49,945 bases of DNA from Basidiobolus ranarum (Eukaryota > Basidiobolomycota > Basidiobolomycetes > Basidiobolales), in the NCBI GenBank assembly GCA_040143965.1, contig JASJQH010006893.1, positions 1-49,945 on the forward strand. Reading direction: 5' to 3'. How positions within the stretch are numbered: position 1 is the first letter of the stretch; the number at the start of each line of letters is the position of its first letter. The notes below the pieces were generated by a model, which had not been told where the DNA came from, ran no database searches, and was given only the letters and a program-made list of their open reading frames with translations. Below, piece by piece: positions 32,396-43,100 of the stretch. Position numbers and translations under genes: made by a program.

Positions 32396-32641
32396 CTAGC
32401 AGATAACGCAGCCGTAATATCTTATCCCACGTTTGTTCTTGGATGTCGATACGCTGTCGTTGAGATGCAAATCATCGTCATCTTCGTGCCTATCCACATT
32501 CCCAGAATCATGTATTCTTTCCGTCGTGTTATTTGTCACTACCAAAGCTACTGTTTGGGGTTCCAAAGGATACGCGTGTGTGGCAGATAAAAGAGCAGAA
32601 GCTATGCTTAAACATGTCAACGCTTCATTTGTAACCTTCAT
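32396..32641 (-). CDS. Small secreted prepropeptide with Kex2 site and C-terminal two-Cys decapeptide
   Basis: 81 residues, single exon, from the ATG at 32641. The N-terminal part (MKVTNEALTCLSIASALL, then SATHAYP) looks like a signal peptide cleaved near residue 23. The middle is a short acidic pro-region with a possible N-glycosylation site (NNTT) and an Asp/Glu/His-rich run (VDRHEDDDDLHL). Near the end is KNKR, a Kex2-type dibasic site, followed by GIRYYGCVIC and a stop. This order (signal, glycosylated pro-region, Kex2 site, short peptide) is that of alpha-factor-type pheromone and some RiPP precursors. The peptide is present once, and no modifying enzyme lies next to it. Its last four residues also fit a CaaX box (CVIC), though a secreted protein would not normally be prenylated. 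No homologue recognised; function inferred only from architecture. Confidence 0.65.
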   Translation of the reverse strand: MKVTNEALTCLSIASALLSATHAYPLEPQTVALVVTNNTTERIHDSGNVDRHEDDDDLHLNDSVSTSKNKRGIRYYGCVIC

Positions 32642-32824
32642 TCTCTAGTTGTTGTGGAGGTGGGATGTATTAGGGTTTGTACAGAAAACAGAGAGGCAAT
32701 GAGCTCTTTTATGTGATACTTGATAGAGAGATCTAACAACTTTAAGCTTGTATTTACTCCTGTCCCCTTCTCCGGGATTTTTAATAAAAAGATGGCCTAA
32801 TTAATCCAAGTTGTTTGTTCTGAA

Positions 32825-33007
32825 TCATGATCGGTTTGCCAATTTAGCCACATCATTTACAATGGGACTCGATTCATTCAACAGGCTTTGTACATTGTTG
32901 CTTAATATTTCTCTCATTTCCTTTTCTGTAGCTAACAATGCTTCGACCAACTTATCAAATCGCGATGGATATCTTTGACATATGATTGCATGTAATCTGC
33001 TTACATC
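32825..33007 (-). CDS. Possible 3' coding exon of an unidentified small gene
   Basis: A 60-codon open frame reads DVSRLHAIICQRYPSRFDKL, continues with LLATEKEMREILSNN, then ESSPIVNDVAKLANRS and a TGA at 32825. It has no initial ATG, and amphipathic, coiled-coil-like composition suggests real coding. It would need an upstream exon between about 33010 and 33120, which I could not place. It lies just downstream of the MRM1 stop on the same strand. No family recognised. Confidence 0.3.
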   Translation of the reverse strand, partial: DVSRLHAIICQRYPSRFDKLVEALLATEKEMREILSNNVQSLLNESSPIVNDVAKLANRS

Positions 33008-33122
33008 TCAACCAAAAGTATTGAATGCTTTGAAATCCTCACTTAGCTTGACATGGATAGTTTTAGAATGTGGGATTGAATTTCTGTTTATGGGTCTATA
33101 ACAATAAATACGAACTAATTAT

Positions 33123-34751
33123 TTAGGCTATTGTAGAAGGCTTCCTATTGACAGCTAACATATGCAATAATATTCCAGTAGCCACGCTTACATTCAAGGA
33201 ATCTAAAAATGGAGCGATGGTGGGGTTGGTAGAGGGGATTGAAACGTGAATTTGACAACTTTCGCTAACAAGACTTCGAAGACCAAATCCTTCATTTCCC
33301 ATTACCAGTATTCTAGGACTGTTGATTTCTGACATAGCAACAGGATCTATAGCTTGGCGACCATCGGAAGATTTTTCAGCAGAGGCGCCGATGACAGTCC
33401 AGCCATTCTCTTGAGATTCCTTGAAACATTTGTGTTAACTTATAGAACCGATGGAAGAACAAGGAAAAGGTAATGCTTACCCGCAAAAATCGCATCATAT
33501 TTTTCACGCTGTAAACGTCCATAACCTCTAACGCACCAGAGCTCGCTTTGGAGACTACTGGAGACAAAGGGGCACTTTTTGAATGTCATATGAACGAGGT
33601 AAGTCGAATGGTATATAATGAATACTCTCAAAGACTCTTACCTATTTCTTGCACAAAATACAACCCCGTCTATACCGAAGTAATATGCAGATCTACGTGA
33701 CGATATGTCTTAGATACGCAATTGACTCTGAAGCAAGCTACTACCTTCACTTACCTTAGAATTGCTCCAAGATTCTGGGGATCAACCACTTGATCTAGAG
33801 CAAGCCAAATAGGGGATTGCTCGCTTTTAAAGTGATATTCACCGGAGCCAGATACAGCGTAATATCTACAATATCAAATCTTTACAATTAAAAGGTGCTC
33901 CATCCTGTGTATAGCATTGCAACTTACGTCTCATCATCAACTTTACTTAATCGGTTAATCGTAATAGGTTCTAAGCGGTCAGTTTTGAGAATCACTCCCT
34001 AATGAAGATGCCACTTTAGTAAATCGATATTATAGACTTTTTCTCTAGCAGGTGATAAATACCTGATGTGGTCTATTTCCAGTGAACTCGTTGAGTTCTC
34101 TTCTATCCATCTTTTGAATAGGCAATTGTAGTTCTTCAGCTAACCCTAAGATGGTGTCTAGTTTATCACTTGAGGCGAGTTTAATGTTAGGAACGTTATG
34201 ACTCTTTGAATTGCGTTGAATACATACCTGTCTTCTTTTTTGGTCGTTTCCGTTTCACCTCGGTAAAACAAGCGGTATGGTACACGTCGTTTACTTTCAA
34301 GGGCTGGTAATACTACCGAGTAACCATATAATAAATCACAGTTCCGGTTATTGGGTTCGCCATTTCTAATAAATATACCACCAAGTTAATAACCTTAAGC
34401 TAATCCAAACAAACACCAAACGCTCTCTCGAAGAAAATGCTCAATATAGGAACTTATTTGAATGCGCAACTTGACTTACTTTAAACGCTTCATAAGTCTT
34501 GGCTCCTCAATCGCATCCCACACCTTTATATTTTTTGTGGCATTGAAGATATCCCCAAGGTCGAATTCAGACTCATTCTTGGTTTCTTGACTGGGAGAAG
34601 GAGATTTGGACTTTTTTCCAAATTGTTTCTTCCAATTCGATTTTGACGAAGCATGTCTTGATACTAAAAAGAATGGAATACCTCGGGTTTCTTTTAAAAT
34701 ACTACCTACCCAAGGAGTAGTAAGACTGTATAGTGATTTTCTGAGAAACAT
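33123..34751 (-). CDS. MRM1: Mitochondrial rRNA 2'-O-ribose methyltransferase Mrm1 (SpoU family)
   Basis: Methylates a conserved guanosine ribose of the large mitochondrial rRNA using S-adenosylmethionine. ATG 34751 starts MFLRKSLYSLTTPWVG, a basic presequence, followed by a Lys/Ser-rich stretch (NWKKQFGKKSKSPSPSQ). The next exon gives LLYGYSVVLPALESKRR, the substrate-binding N-domain. Later exons carry SpoU motif 1 (LALDQVVDPQNLGAILR, about 33770-33830), motif 2 (RILVMGNEGFGL) and motif 3 (DSLNVSVATGILL), ending NRKPSTIA. The three motifs in order make the SPOUT/TrmH fold certain. The Mrm1 assignment rests on the presequence and N-domain. At least seven exons; the middle exon borders were not all fixed. 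Confidence 0.85.
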
Positions 34752-35135
34752 AATCAAAGTGTAATATATTTACTCGTTCATTGAAAACTTCCTAATTAAC
34801 TCAAAAAATTTCTTGATCCATGTGGGGAATTGGAAAATTTCCTACTCTCACTTTCAATGACAAATTTCAAGTGCATGCAGAATTTTAAGAAGAAAATGAC
34901 CAAGCAAGGAGATTTACAGAAATATTGGAATTCAAAATAGTTTGTGGAGCACAAAGAAGAGTATTTAAAGAGGAATGAATATATGATATCTATCTGATTT
35001 GCCTATATAAACACTCATTACTAGTGGCGGTATATTGATAATCAATCTAGGAGGTCGGTAATCCATACAAAAGTGAACTACCAAACAATGTATGGAAGAG
35101 CTAGGTAAACAAAGACAGCGTTCCAGCAACAGAAT
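34752..35135. other. Intergenic between MRM1 and Rad60/Esc2-like gene
   Basis: About 380 AT-rich bases, non-coding. It should hold the MRM1 promoter and the 3' end of the upstream minus-strand gene. Confidence 0.45.
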
Positions 35136-36845
35136 CTAATGAACGGATGCAGTTAACATATCACCATCCTCAATCTCTGTTTCTTGAATCATATCATCAG
35201 GAACCAATGCTTCATCATCAAATAAGATACGGACTGTACTATTAGAAGGCAGCTGCTTCAATTTGATATATTGTTGGATGATAGCTCTGACGGTGGTGGT
35301 CTATGAATCAATAAAGCTCAGAGAAGAATACACAACTAGAAACAGATAAATATATAAAATACCGGTTTGACTTTCAATTTCTCTACTGAGCCATCCTTAG
35401 AACGTATCTTGACATGGATAGCCTCTTCTAAATCAGTTTGCTCGGTGCCATCCGAACAAACAGATTCTGACTGCGTATTTGAGGCCTCAACAATTTCACT
35501 ATCAAGCTGGCTTCGCTCCAGAATCTTTTTTTCTTGAAGATGGTCGTAAAGTTCTCGTGTGCATGCCTCTAGAATATGAGTAAATAGGTAAAGATACAAA
35601 GAATCGTCGTAAAGATCTTTTCTAATCATACCAATCTCTCCCGATCCATATATTCCTAAACTCAAAGGAGTGGCACGAGGAAAAACACGAACACCTTCGT
35701 AAGTCATCACTAACGAATCCTGCGCTATATTTTTGGTCTTACTGAATATGGTCATCATTCTTTCAAAGGTATCGTTCTGCAGTATTGGATGTATCTCAGG
35801 TTAGTTACGTGAACAAGAGACTGAAAGAGACATGGGGAAACACATACACATCTCATGACAAACTTGACCGGTGCATGAGCCCTTGCATTTTTTTTCATGT
35901 TCTGTGGAGTTACTGTCCTAGTGTCAACCAATGTCCTTACAATAACTTCCACCTTTGCATTATATACATCCTTCTTTGTAACTTGACCACGCTGTTGAGC
36001 TCGCTGAGCTACAGATATAAGTTCAGGATCCAACTCTGTGTCGAATGACTCAGTGGATAAAGGCCCATCGACCTCTGTTTTAGGTATCTCTTTCAAAAAT
36101 AGTAAATCGTCGTCGTTTGTGTTCCTGAAGTTCGATGATTGTTATTATTTGACTTAATTACGGAGATGACTGTTTCAATAGCAGAGAAGTGCTTGAAAAA
36201 TCTCACCTTCGTTTTGAGGCCGGTTTGACAATTTCAGGTGGTGGAGTTAGAGATAGTTCGCGCTCAAATTCCTCAATAGCATTACTATATATGTGTGCAT
36301 GTCATAAGCAATTAGGTAAACAAAAACGACCTGAATATGCCTCATACCCTCGTTTCTTCACTTCTGTAACATTGTCAAGAAAGGTCACTTCGTCGTCAGA
36401 ATCGGTGACAACCAGTAGATTTCGTCTAACCTTTAACTCAGTAGTTTCAAATTGTTGCTCCTTTACCGAGATTTTGGTAGTGTGACTTTTTAATTGACCG
36501 AATTCCTCCATCTCCTCCTTCTCCACCTCTTCTTCTAACACTATACTAGAAGAATCTGAAACTCGTTAGGCTTATTCTCCATTGATAATAAACGCAATTG
36601 TTCAGTACACACAAAGACTTACTTCGAAAAGTGAAAGCACGACAAAAGAAATCATCGTCAGTAGGTTTTACTTCGTTCGATGTCTGCTCTTCTTGAGTTC
36701 CTTGTGGACTGAGCTGCGAAGACGAAGTAGATTCACTGGTCAAATTACTGTTTCCTCGACTGACTACAGGTTTAATAAAACGTCTGGGCTTGGGCTGTGG
36801 ACGTCGAGGCTTAACTGGAGTATGATCAGAATCAGAATCACTCAT
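35136..36845 (-). CDS. Rad60/Esc2/NIP45-type protein with two SUMO-like domains
   Basis: Family members act in SUMO-dependent genome stability and bind the SUMO E2 Ubc9. ATG 36845 starts MSDSDSDHTPVKPRRPQPKP, a Ser/Pro/Arg-rich disordered start. An acidic exon follows (LEEEVEKEEMEEF, TDSDDEVTFLD), like the SUMO-interacting region of the family. Then come KKDVYNAKVEVIVRTL and a first SUMO-like domain (VKFVMR, FERMMTIFSKTKNI, LVMTYEGVRVFPRAT). A Ser/Glu linker leads to a second, C-terminal one: IHVKIRSKDGSVEKLKVKP, TTVRAIIQQYIKLKQLP, VRILFDDEALVPDDMI and EIEDGDMLTASVH, with a stop at 35136. There is no C-terminal Gly-Gly, so it is not a conjugated SUMO. At least six exons. Confidence 0.82.
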
Positions 36846-37314
36846 GTTATATTATAATGTTACAACAACCTAAACTAATAACGGTACTGTGTTTGTATTC
36901 TATGAAAGCAGATACAAGTGAAAGTCATTGTCAAAACCAGTCTAGATCAAGCAGAAAAAAGTAAACTAAAGATTTAATCATTGTGATTCTTTGTTTGTTT
37001 ATAGCCGTCTTCAAAATCATCTTTCATGGTGACACAAATTATAGCTATGAAAGACTATCAAATAGACATATAACAACAGGTCTGACGAAAAAAAATTCCA
37101 TCAATCAGATCCAGCCAAGGCATGAAATTCAGAGAAATGAACCATCGCCTACGTAAACAAATTATAGTATTAATCGGAGAAAATCCAATTGATGCTAGGG
37201 ATTTGGGATTTGGTAAATTCATTACCCTTGTCTCATTGATTTTTAACTATCTTACTTTGTCCCTAATAAGCTAACGTTTACAACTCTGTTCTCACTCCGA
37301 GAGTTTTGTATATC
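36846..37314. promoter_or_regulatory. Divergent promoter of Rad60-like gene and ERV25
   Basis: About 470 AT-rich bases between head-to-head genes. No specific motif recognised. Confidence 0.45.
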
Positions 37315-38143
37315 ATGTTACTACGAATTTTCTCTTTCTTTGCGTTGCTGTGTGGTATCACCCAAGCATTGAAGTTTGACCTTCAAGCTTACCCAACAAG
37401 TTATAACGTTAAAAAATGTATCTCTCAATGGGTCCCTAGAGATACACTAGTAATGGTCACAATTAAGGCTGGCCAAGGTTATAATCAACGTATAGATGTT
37501 GAGGTATGAAGCATCCAACTTATCACTACCAAAAACTCAATAGGAACTAACTTTTATTATGTTATAGATTTCCGATGACAGTCCTGCCAGTAACATATAC
37601 CTCAACAAAGGAGATATCACTGAAAAGAAAGTCGCCTTGACTACCCAGGCCCACGCTGATGTCAAAGTCTGCTTCACCAATACTTTGGCTGAAGGTTAAT
37701 CTTCCATACATATACTTATTCAGTAGCTTAAATCTTACAAGTACATCTTCTAGGTTTCCAAGTTGATTCTCAATACAAACGTACCATCGAATTCCACTTT
37801 GATGTCGGAGCTGAAGCCGTCGATTATTCTGCTGTCGCTAAGGCTGAGAAATTGAAGCCAATGGAGGTTGAACTATACAAACTTGAGAAACTCTTAACTG
37901 AGGTTGTTGAAGAGATGGAATACCTTCGTCATCGTGAAGCACGTAGACGTGATACTAATGGTGAATTAAGATACTTTTGATATGCATACAAACGAACTCC
38001 ACATTAACAATTTCTTATTTCTAGAATCTACCAACGAACGTGTAAAGTGGTTCTCCATCTTCTCAATGGTCGTTTTAGTTAGTCTTGGTATTTGGCAAAT
38101 CTTCTACCTTAAGAGGTTCTTCCAAACCAAGAAGCTTATTTAA
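37315..38143 (+). CDS. ERV25: p24-family cargo receptor Erv25/TMED10
   Basis: Type I membrane protein cycling between ER and Golgi in COPII and COPI vesicles. Four exons. Signal peptide [18 protein letters not shown], then the GOLD domain ([31 protein letters not shown]) with its conserved cysteine pair, a coiled coil ([32 protein letters not shown]), the NERVKWFS segment, one membrane span ([18 protein letters not shown]) and the short tail [10 protein letters not shown]. The FF and KKXX signals in the tail are the COPII and COPI sorting motifs of the Erv25/TMED10 branch. The start is the ATG at 37315 (a TTG lies 9 bases upstream in frame). Confidence 0.95.
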
Positions 38144-38623
38144 ATCAATGAGAAATCATTATGATGCAAAAGGAACTATATGTTTGTTCACTTTTTATTG
38201 AATCGAGTCGCTTCTTTTAAACTATAATACGTATCTTTGCTTCGTCTCTATATTGTTCTCTCTTCTTGCTTGATTCGTTCGTTAGAACATCAACTCATTT
38301 GAACATATTCAAGCCCTCCCCTATTCTCTTCAAATAAAAAGAGATCCACTGATTTCCTATATAACAGGTTGTTTAGTTTAAACCCATACAACAATATCAA
38401 TCTATTTTCAAACTATTTTATATGAAAACCCTTTTATAAGCTTTTTATATCTAAAGCAGAAGTGATTTGAGATGGTTAAAATGAGTAAGGAAGGGTAGAA
38501 ATTGGAATGTAAAGAAGGAAGAAACGATGTATGCAGGCTTCAAGATATATCAGCATTTTAATGAAGAATGGTCTAAAGAAAATAAAACGACGAAATGGAA
38601 AGTGTCATTTAGATGAATATGAT
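38144..38623. other. Convergent 3' region between ERV25 and RSM10
   Basis: About 480 AT-rich bases without a gene. AAATAAAAAG near 38332 is a candidate ERV25 polyadenylation signal. Confidence 0.45.
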
Positions 38624-39274
38624 TTAATTCTTTGGAGATTTAGCGGCCTTCTTAGGTTGTTCCTTCATCATACCAGCTACCAATTTTTCAGCCAAGAGTT
38701 TAACTCTTTCACCATCAGGAAGATCCTGTTCACGAATGTTAACCTTAAGTTTCTTTCCGTGACCTACTTGATGGAAGTCCCAGACGGAGGCTTTCAAACC
38801 AACACCAGCAGGGGCGTTTTCTTGGAGGTAAGAAAGGAACTTACGTACAACTTGAGGATGGCTGTCTTTGATTTGAAGTAACCGTTTGTGTGTTTTACGC
38901 TCGAATACTTCCTGTCTTTTCTTATGAATGAAAGGAGATTTGGGAACACACCAGCGTTCAGTACGAGTGGGTAAAAACACTGGACCGGAGCAAGGCATAT
39001 TTAAAGCAGCGGCGGTTCTTTGAGCGAAGTCAACATAAAAGTCCATGATGGAAGGCTCGTATGTACGGAATTGTAAGTTACAAACTACAATACCATGAGT
39101 GGGAGGAATCTTCAAAGGTTCATAATAAACATCGTCCAATTCAATAGGAGCCTCCTTTTCGTTGGAGGTAGTGCCGACGGGAGTTGAGTAGTTACGAAGG
39201 TAGGTTGTCATTCTTGGTGTTGCCAAAAGCACACTCTTTTGACGAAAACCTGTGGCGCAAAGTGAACGTAACAT
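38624..39274 (-). CDS. RSM10: Mitochondrial small-subunit ribosomal protein uS10m
   Basis: 216 residues, single exon. Begins MLRSLCATGFRQKSVLLA, a basic presequence. The S10 core follows: VVCNLQFRTYEPSIMDFYVDF, AALNMPCSGPVFLPTRTERW, VPKSPFIHKKRQEVFERKTH and KRLLQIKDSHPQVVRKFLSY. A Lys-rich C-terminal extension ends KKAAKSPKN. The SPFIHKK.QE.FERKTHKR signature is diagnostic of S10 in bacteria and mitochondria. Length is close to yeast Rsm10. Confidence 0.95.
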   Translation of the reverse strand: MLRSLCATGFRQKSVLLATPRMTTYLRNYSTPVGTTSNEKEAPIELDDVYYEPLKIPPTHGIVVCNLQFRTYEPSIMDFYVDFAQRTAAALNMPCSGPVFLPTRTERWCVPKSPFIHKKRQEVFERKTHKRLLQIKDSHPQVVRKFLSYLQENAPAGVGLKASVWDFHQVGHGKKLKVNIREQDLPDGERVKLLAEKLVAGMMKEQPKKAAKSPKN

Positions 39275-39789
39275 ATCTTACTTATTGAGGACTTCTAACT
39301 CAAATTTCTTTAGTTTGAAACCAGGGATTTACAAAGAAAATTAGTTCTTTGCTTGTGAGAAAGAGAAAATAGTATTATATAATTATTCTCAACTTACGAA
39401 ATTATTTATTACCCTCAAAGGTATGTGAGTGCTAGTCTAACAAACAGGTCAAAAACTTTCCTTGAAGCTCAACAAAAATCTAAATTTTTTCATCATTCCC
39501 TACCCCGCCATGCACAAAGCGAATGATTCTTAGTATATTCCCCAACAGATATATTACCTAATTTCAACCATAGAAATATCATATTTGTGTGATGTGGATA
39601 ATTTCCCTCAAATTGGATATTATAATTGATTTGATTGAGAATTCACTCGACGTTTATTTACAATTCAGTTAGCGCGACTCGGATTTATCTCTCATGAATT
39701 GCCTATAGATAATCAAATATCAAGATAAACATACGTATTTAAGAGTGGCCCTTTCTTGTTGTCAAGTTGTGTAATGCAAATGGGTTGAT
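39275..39789. other. Intergenic: RSM10 promoter and 3' end of next gene
   Basis: About 515 AT-rich bases without a recognisable gene or repeat. Confidence 0.45.
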
Positions 39790-42331
39790 TCAATTTTGAC
39801 TGTTTAATGCATCCTCTAGCACGGTAACAAATTCATTCAAAGAGTTTGTGAATTCAGTAATTCTTTCTGGATGAATCATATCATCAGGTTTCCATTGAGC
39901 AGTCTCCCCCGGTCCCAGGAATCGGTTATCAATGAATTTATCAGACCATGGCTCATATTTCAGCTAGTTAACGGCAAGTCAATATTTTGACAGTAGAGTT
40001 ACTAATGGTTACTTAAGGGAACTGACCTTTACTCCAAAGCTAGTTCTGTTGGGGTTAATGGGTAGGACAACTTCTATGCCGAAGCCATCTGCGCCATCAT
40101 ATGTCCAAAGCTCTTCCCTCCAAATTTCTACAATGAAGTCGTGCCAACTATACGACCATTCGGTGATTCTAGATACAGTTAATAAATTGATTTCAGCTGT
40201 ATTTGTAAATACAAATCTATCTTTCTCGCTACATAAATATCGTAATGTAAGTTACTACAGTCAATGAGATTTCAATGGTTAACATCCAACCTTAATCGAA
40301 TTCTACCAACAAACTTCCCTACAGCACTATCGTGATCAGGAAAAAGTGATTTTTTGGTGAAAAATTTTAATTGCCAACTGAAGTCACTAAAGGGTAATAT
40401 TAGTATTGTTCATGAATAGAACGAAAGAATTGCGATTGTCTGGAACTTACTTTTCCGGGAAAATCCAATTAACCGTCAAAACATCCTTCTCTTCCACATC
40501 GATTTCCCATATACTGACACTTTTAACTGTACTGAAGTTAAGTGACATGGTGAAGTCTTGTGGAATGTTGCTCCTAGCGTTGCTGGTGTTCCTTGCACGA
40601 ACACGATACGAAGTTTTTGGTGATGTGGTAAATTCAAGTCCTTCCCGTGAAAGATATTCTAACAGCGGAGTGACACCGCTTTTATGGTAGAACAAACTGT
40701 AAAAGAATTAGTATAAGAAGTGTCACAACACATATTTGGAGGGTTTGTTTTACTCTGGTGCGAAAAGTGATGATAGCCTCTCACTAGGCATTACTGCATC
40801 ATAAAGCTTGATAACTTTCCATTTCTCTTTGTTTGGATAGGAGTCGAAGCAAACTTGTCCAAAGCTTTTGAGAGTAGTTAGCAATTATAGATCCGACGGA
40901 GTGTATTTTCTATGATATGAGGAGTCTTACCGAATAATCATTTCAATTTCACCATCAAATATGCATAGCTGAGTCAAGGCATTGTATAGTGATTCTTGGA
41001 ATGTTACAAGGTTTCGTACAGCAATGCTAACGGTACATATTAGAGAATAAGCATATCTTTACGAGTAAAGAGGTGCACATACTTGCGATAGTCTTCTTCT
41101 TCAGAGGTTTCTACATAACCTGGCATGATGTGATGTGTCACTGCTCGGAATACTCTTACTTCCATATTATGGCTCCATTCGATCGGACGAATGATATCGG
41201 GTTCTTCGAGTTTAATTCTAATCAAATTTTGAGGTGCTTGCAACAAATGAATTGTCCGTGGAGTGATTACTTGTGTCTAGTAATATGGATACTAGTTATA
41301 AATCATTCCAAAATCAACTAGATAACTGAAGTACTATGTACCTTTTGTACAAACAGGTTTTTGACTCTAGTGGTGGCCATATCCACACTATCTTCAGTAT
41401 CTCCAGCAATGCGCAAGATCTGGAGAGTAAATTAATTCTTTAGCATGTATCATTCTAGACCAAGTAGATTAGAAGTGACTATACGTTATCATTAAATCCA
41501 AACCATATATGACAATTAGTATCTTGACGTATCTTTTTCAAAAACTCCTCGTTTTTTCCAAATATTCTCTCCACATTGAAAGGTTCTGTTGGTAGAACAA
41601 ATATACCATTGTACTGCTTGTTTGTTGTGGGGATCTTATTTAATCGGCCTTCTTTTTCTCGTCGTTCCTGTTTACGTTGTTGTTTCCTCTCTTGAGAAGG
41701 AGTAAAGGGTTTATCGGGTTTACCCCAAATACTCTTTTTATCTTGTTTCTTCTTCTGTCGCATTTTTTTACGTAGCTAGACTCAACAACGCCATGTTAAT
41801 ATTTGGTTGAGAGGGTAGAAATATTGTGAAGTCTTTACCTCAAGTATATGTTCACCATGACTGTTCCAAGCCTTTTTGGATTCAGTGATACTAGCGGGAG
41901 TTCCCCACATTTCTATTTGCTAAGCCCCCCTTTAATAAACATATTTTTACGAAAAAGAGTTGACTGGAAAAGGTTTACTTTGAAATCATCGTTATAGATC
42001 ATGTATGCACCAGTGACATTTCTAATCTTATTAATGATATATTTCTTTTCGCCTAAAAATTCTTGTGGTGATATATCTACTGGAATCTATGCACCATACC
42101 ACCAAAAATAGTTTCAATTAGGGAGAGGTTAGTAAATGATGGAAGTAACTTTAATATTATAAGAATATTCACCAGCCAGACTCCATCAGGTTCAGTTCTT
42201 TGTCCAGAAGTAGTACTTGATTTGTTTTCCCAAAAAGGGGTCTCAGCTGGTTTAGTGGAGGTACTGGGTGCAGAGAATAAGTCACTCTTCCAGTCTTCCT
42301 CAACGATATCCTCAAAGACATTCATTTGCAT
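39790..42331 (-). CDS. Unknown fungal protein with KH-like repeats, multi-exon
   Basis: Begins MQMNVFEDIVEEDWKSDLFS at ATG 42331. A Ser/Thr-rich part (TKPAETPFWENKSSTTSGQ) precedes the segment FLGEKKYIINKIRNVTGAYM with QIEMWGTPASI, which has the shape of a KH fold. A very basic linker follows (KKKQDKKSIWGKPDKPF, ERKQQRKQERREKEG), then a second KH-like unit (RIFGKNEEFLKKIRQDTNCH, LRIAGDTEDSVDMATTRVK). The C-terminal half is beta-rich (SYRVRARNTSNARSNIPQDF, TVKSVSIWEIDVEE, DGADGFGIEVVLPINPNRTS) and ends LNEFVTVLEDALNSQN at 39790. At least nine exons. RNA binding is inferred from the KH-like repeats and basic linker. It resembles uncharacterised fungal proteins (possibly those grouped as DUF7905), but I cannot confirm this. 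Confidence 0.6.
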
Positions 42332-43100
42332 ATGGACATTATTATACTAGTTGGATATACAACCAATATAAGGTAAAGACACTACGAAAGAATCAATTTC
42401 CAAAAATCCTAATATTTACCGATCGTAAGTTTGATTTATCTGAGTTAATCTATTGAATCACTCCTCCAGTAGAACGATTTTTAGAGTATATATTATCGTG
42501 TTAATGTGAAATTTCATCTGTTTTGCTAGAGTGTTATCAAGAAGTATATCAACCTGTGGCTTAACCTGTTTCAATATTCTTTTAAACCACTATAATTATT
42601 CTTGGTTTAATTCATGATTAAGCTCATAGTTGAGATCCATGATTTTGAGATCTAGTGAGGTACTTTGTCGAGTATTTTCCCAACGTTCGTCTAAAGCTCT
42701 CTCCTACAGAGCCTTATCGGTAGATGGCCGACTAGATAGGTGCGAAGAGGATGAGGCTCGTCGTACCGGACTGTAGAATAAGAGAGTACTGTGTTGAATA
42801 AAAGTAACCTTGGATATCGCTCTTGGGGTTGAGTATTTATAGTAGAGTTTATTACTGCCAAGTGCTGAAGGGTATTTTAATCCAGTAAAATATGTCACTC
42901 AATTCGAATGCATATATAGATAAAAAAATAACATGAAATATTAAAATGACAGTGATAATACCCTCCCCACTCCGGTATATCTTAGTATCAATGCTTTAGA
43001 GAGTGGGGGAACAAGCAAGCGAGTAAGAGGAAACTCCTGTACGATGAAAGATGAATAAACGGATATGGGAGTCATTCAAATACTATGCAACATTTGAAGC
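42332..43100. other. Intergenic with an unresolved transcribed-looking locus on the minus strand
   Basis: A TATAAATA box (minus strand, about 42834-42841) is followed downstream by a TTATTCTACAG acceptor-like site and coding-like text about 42760-42610: a frame with PVRRASSSSHLSSRPSTDKAL, then past a TAG the frame ERALDERWENTRQSTS and MDLNYELNHELNQE. No ATG precedes these frames and no family is recognised. The remainder, next to the O-GlcNAc transferase 3' end, is plain AT-rich sequence. Confidence 0.35.
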
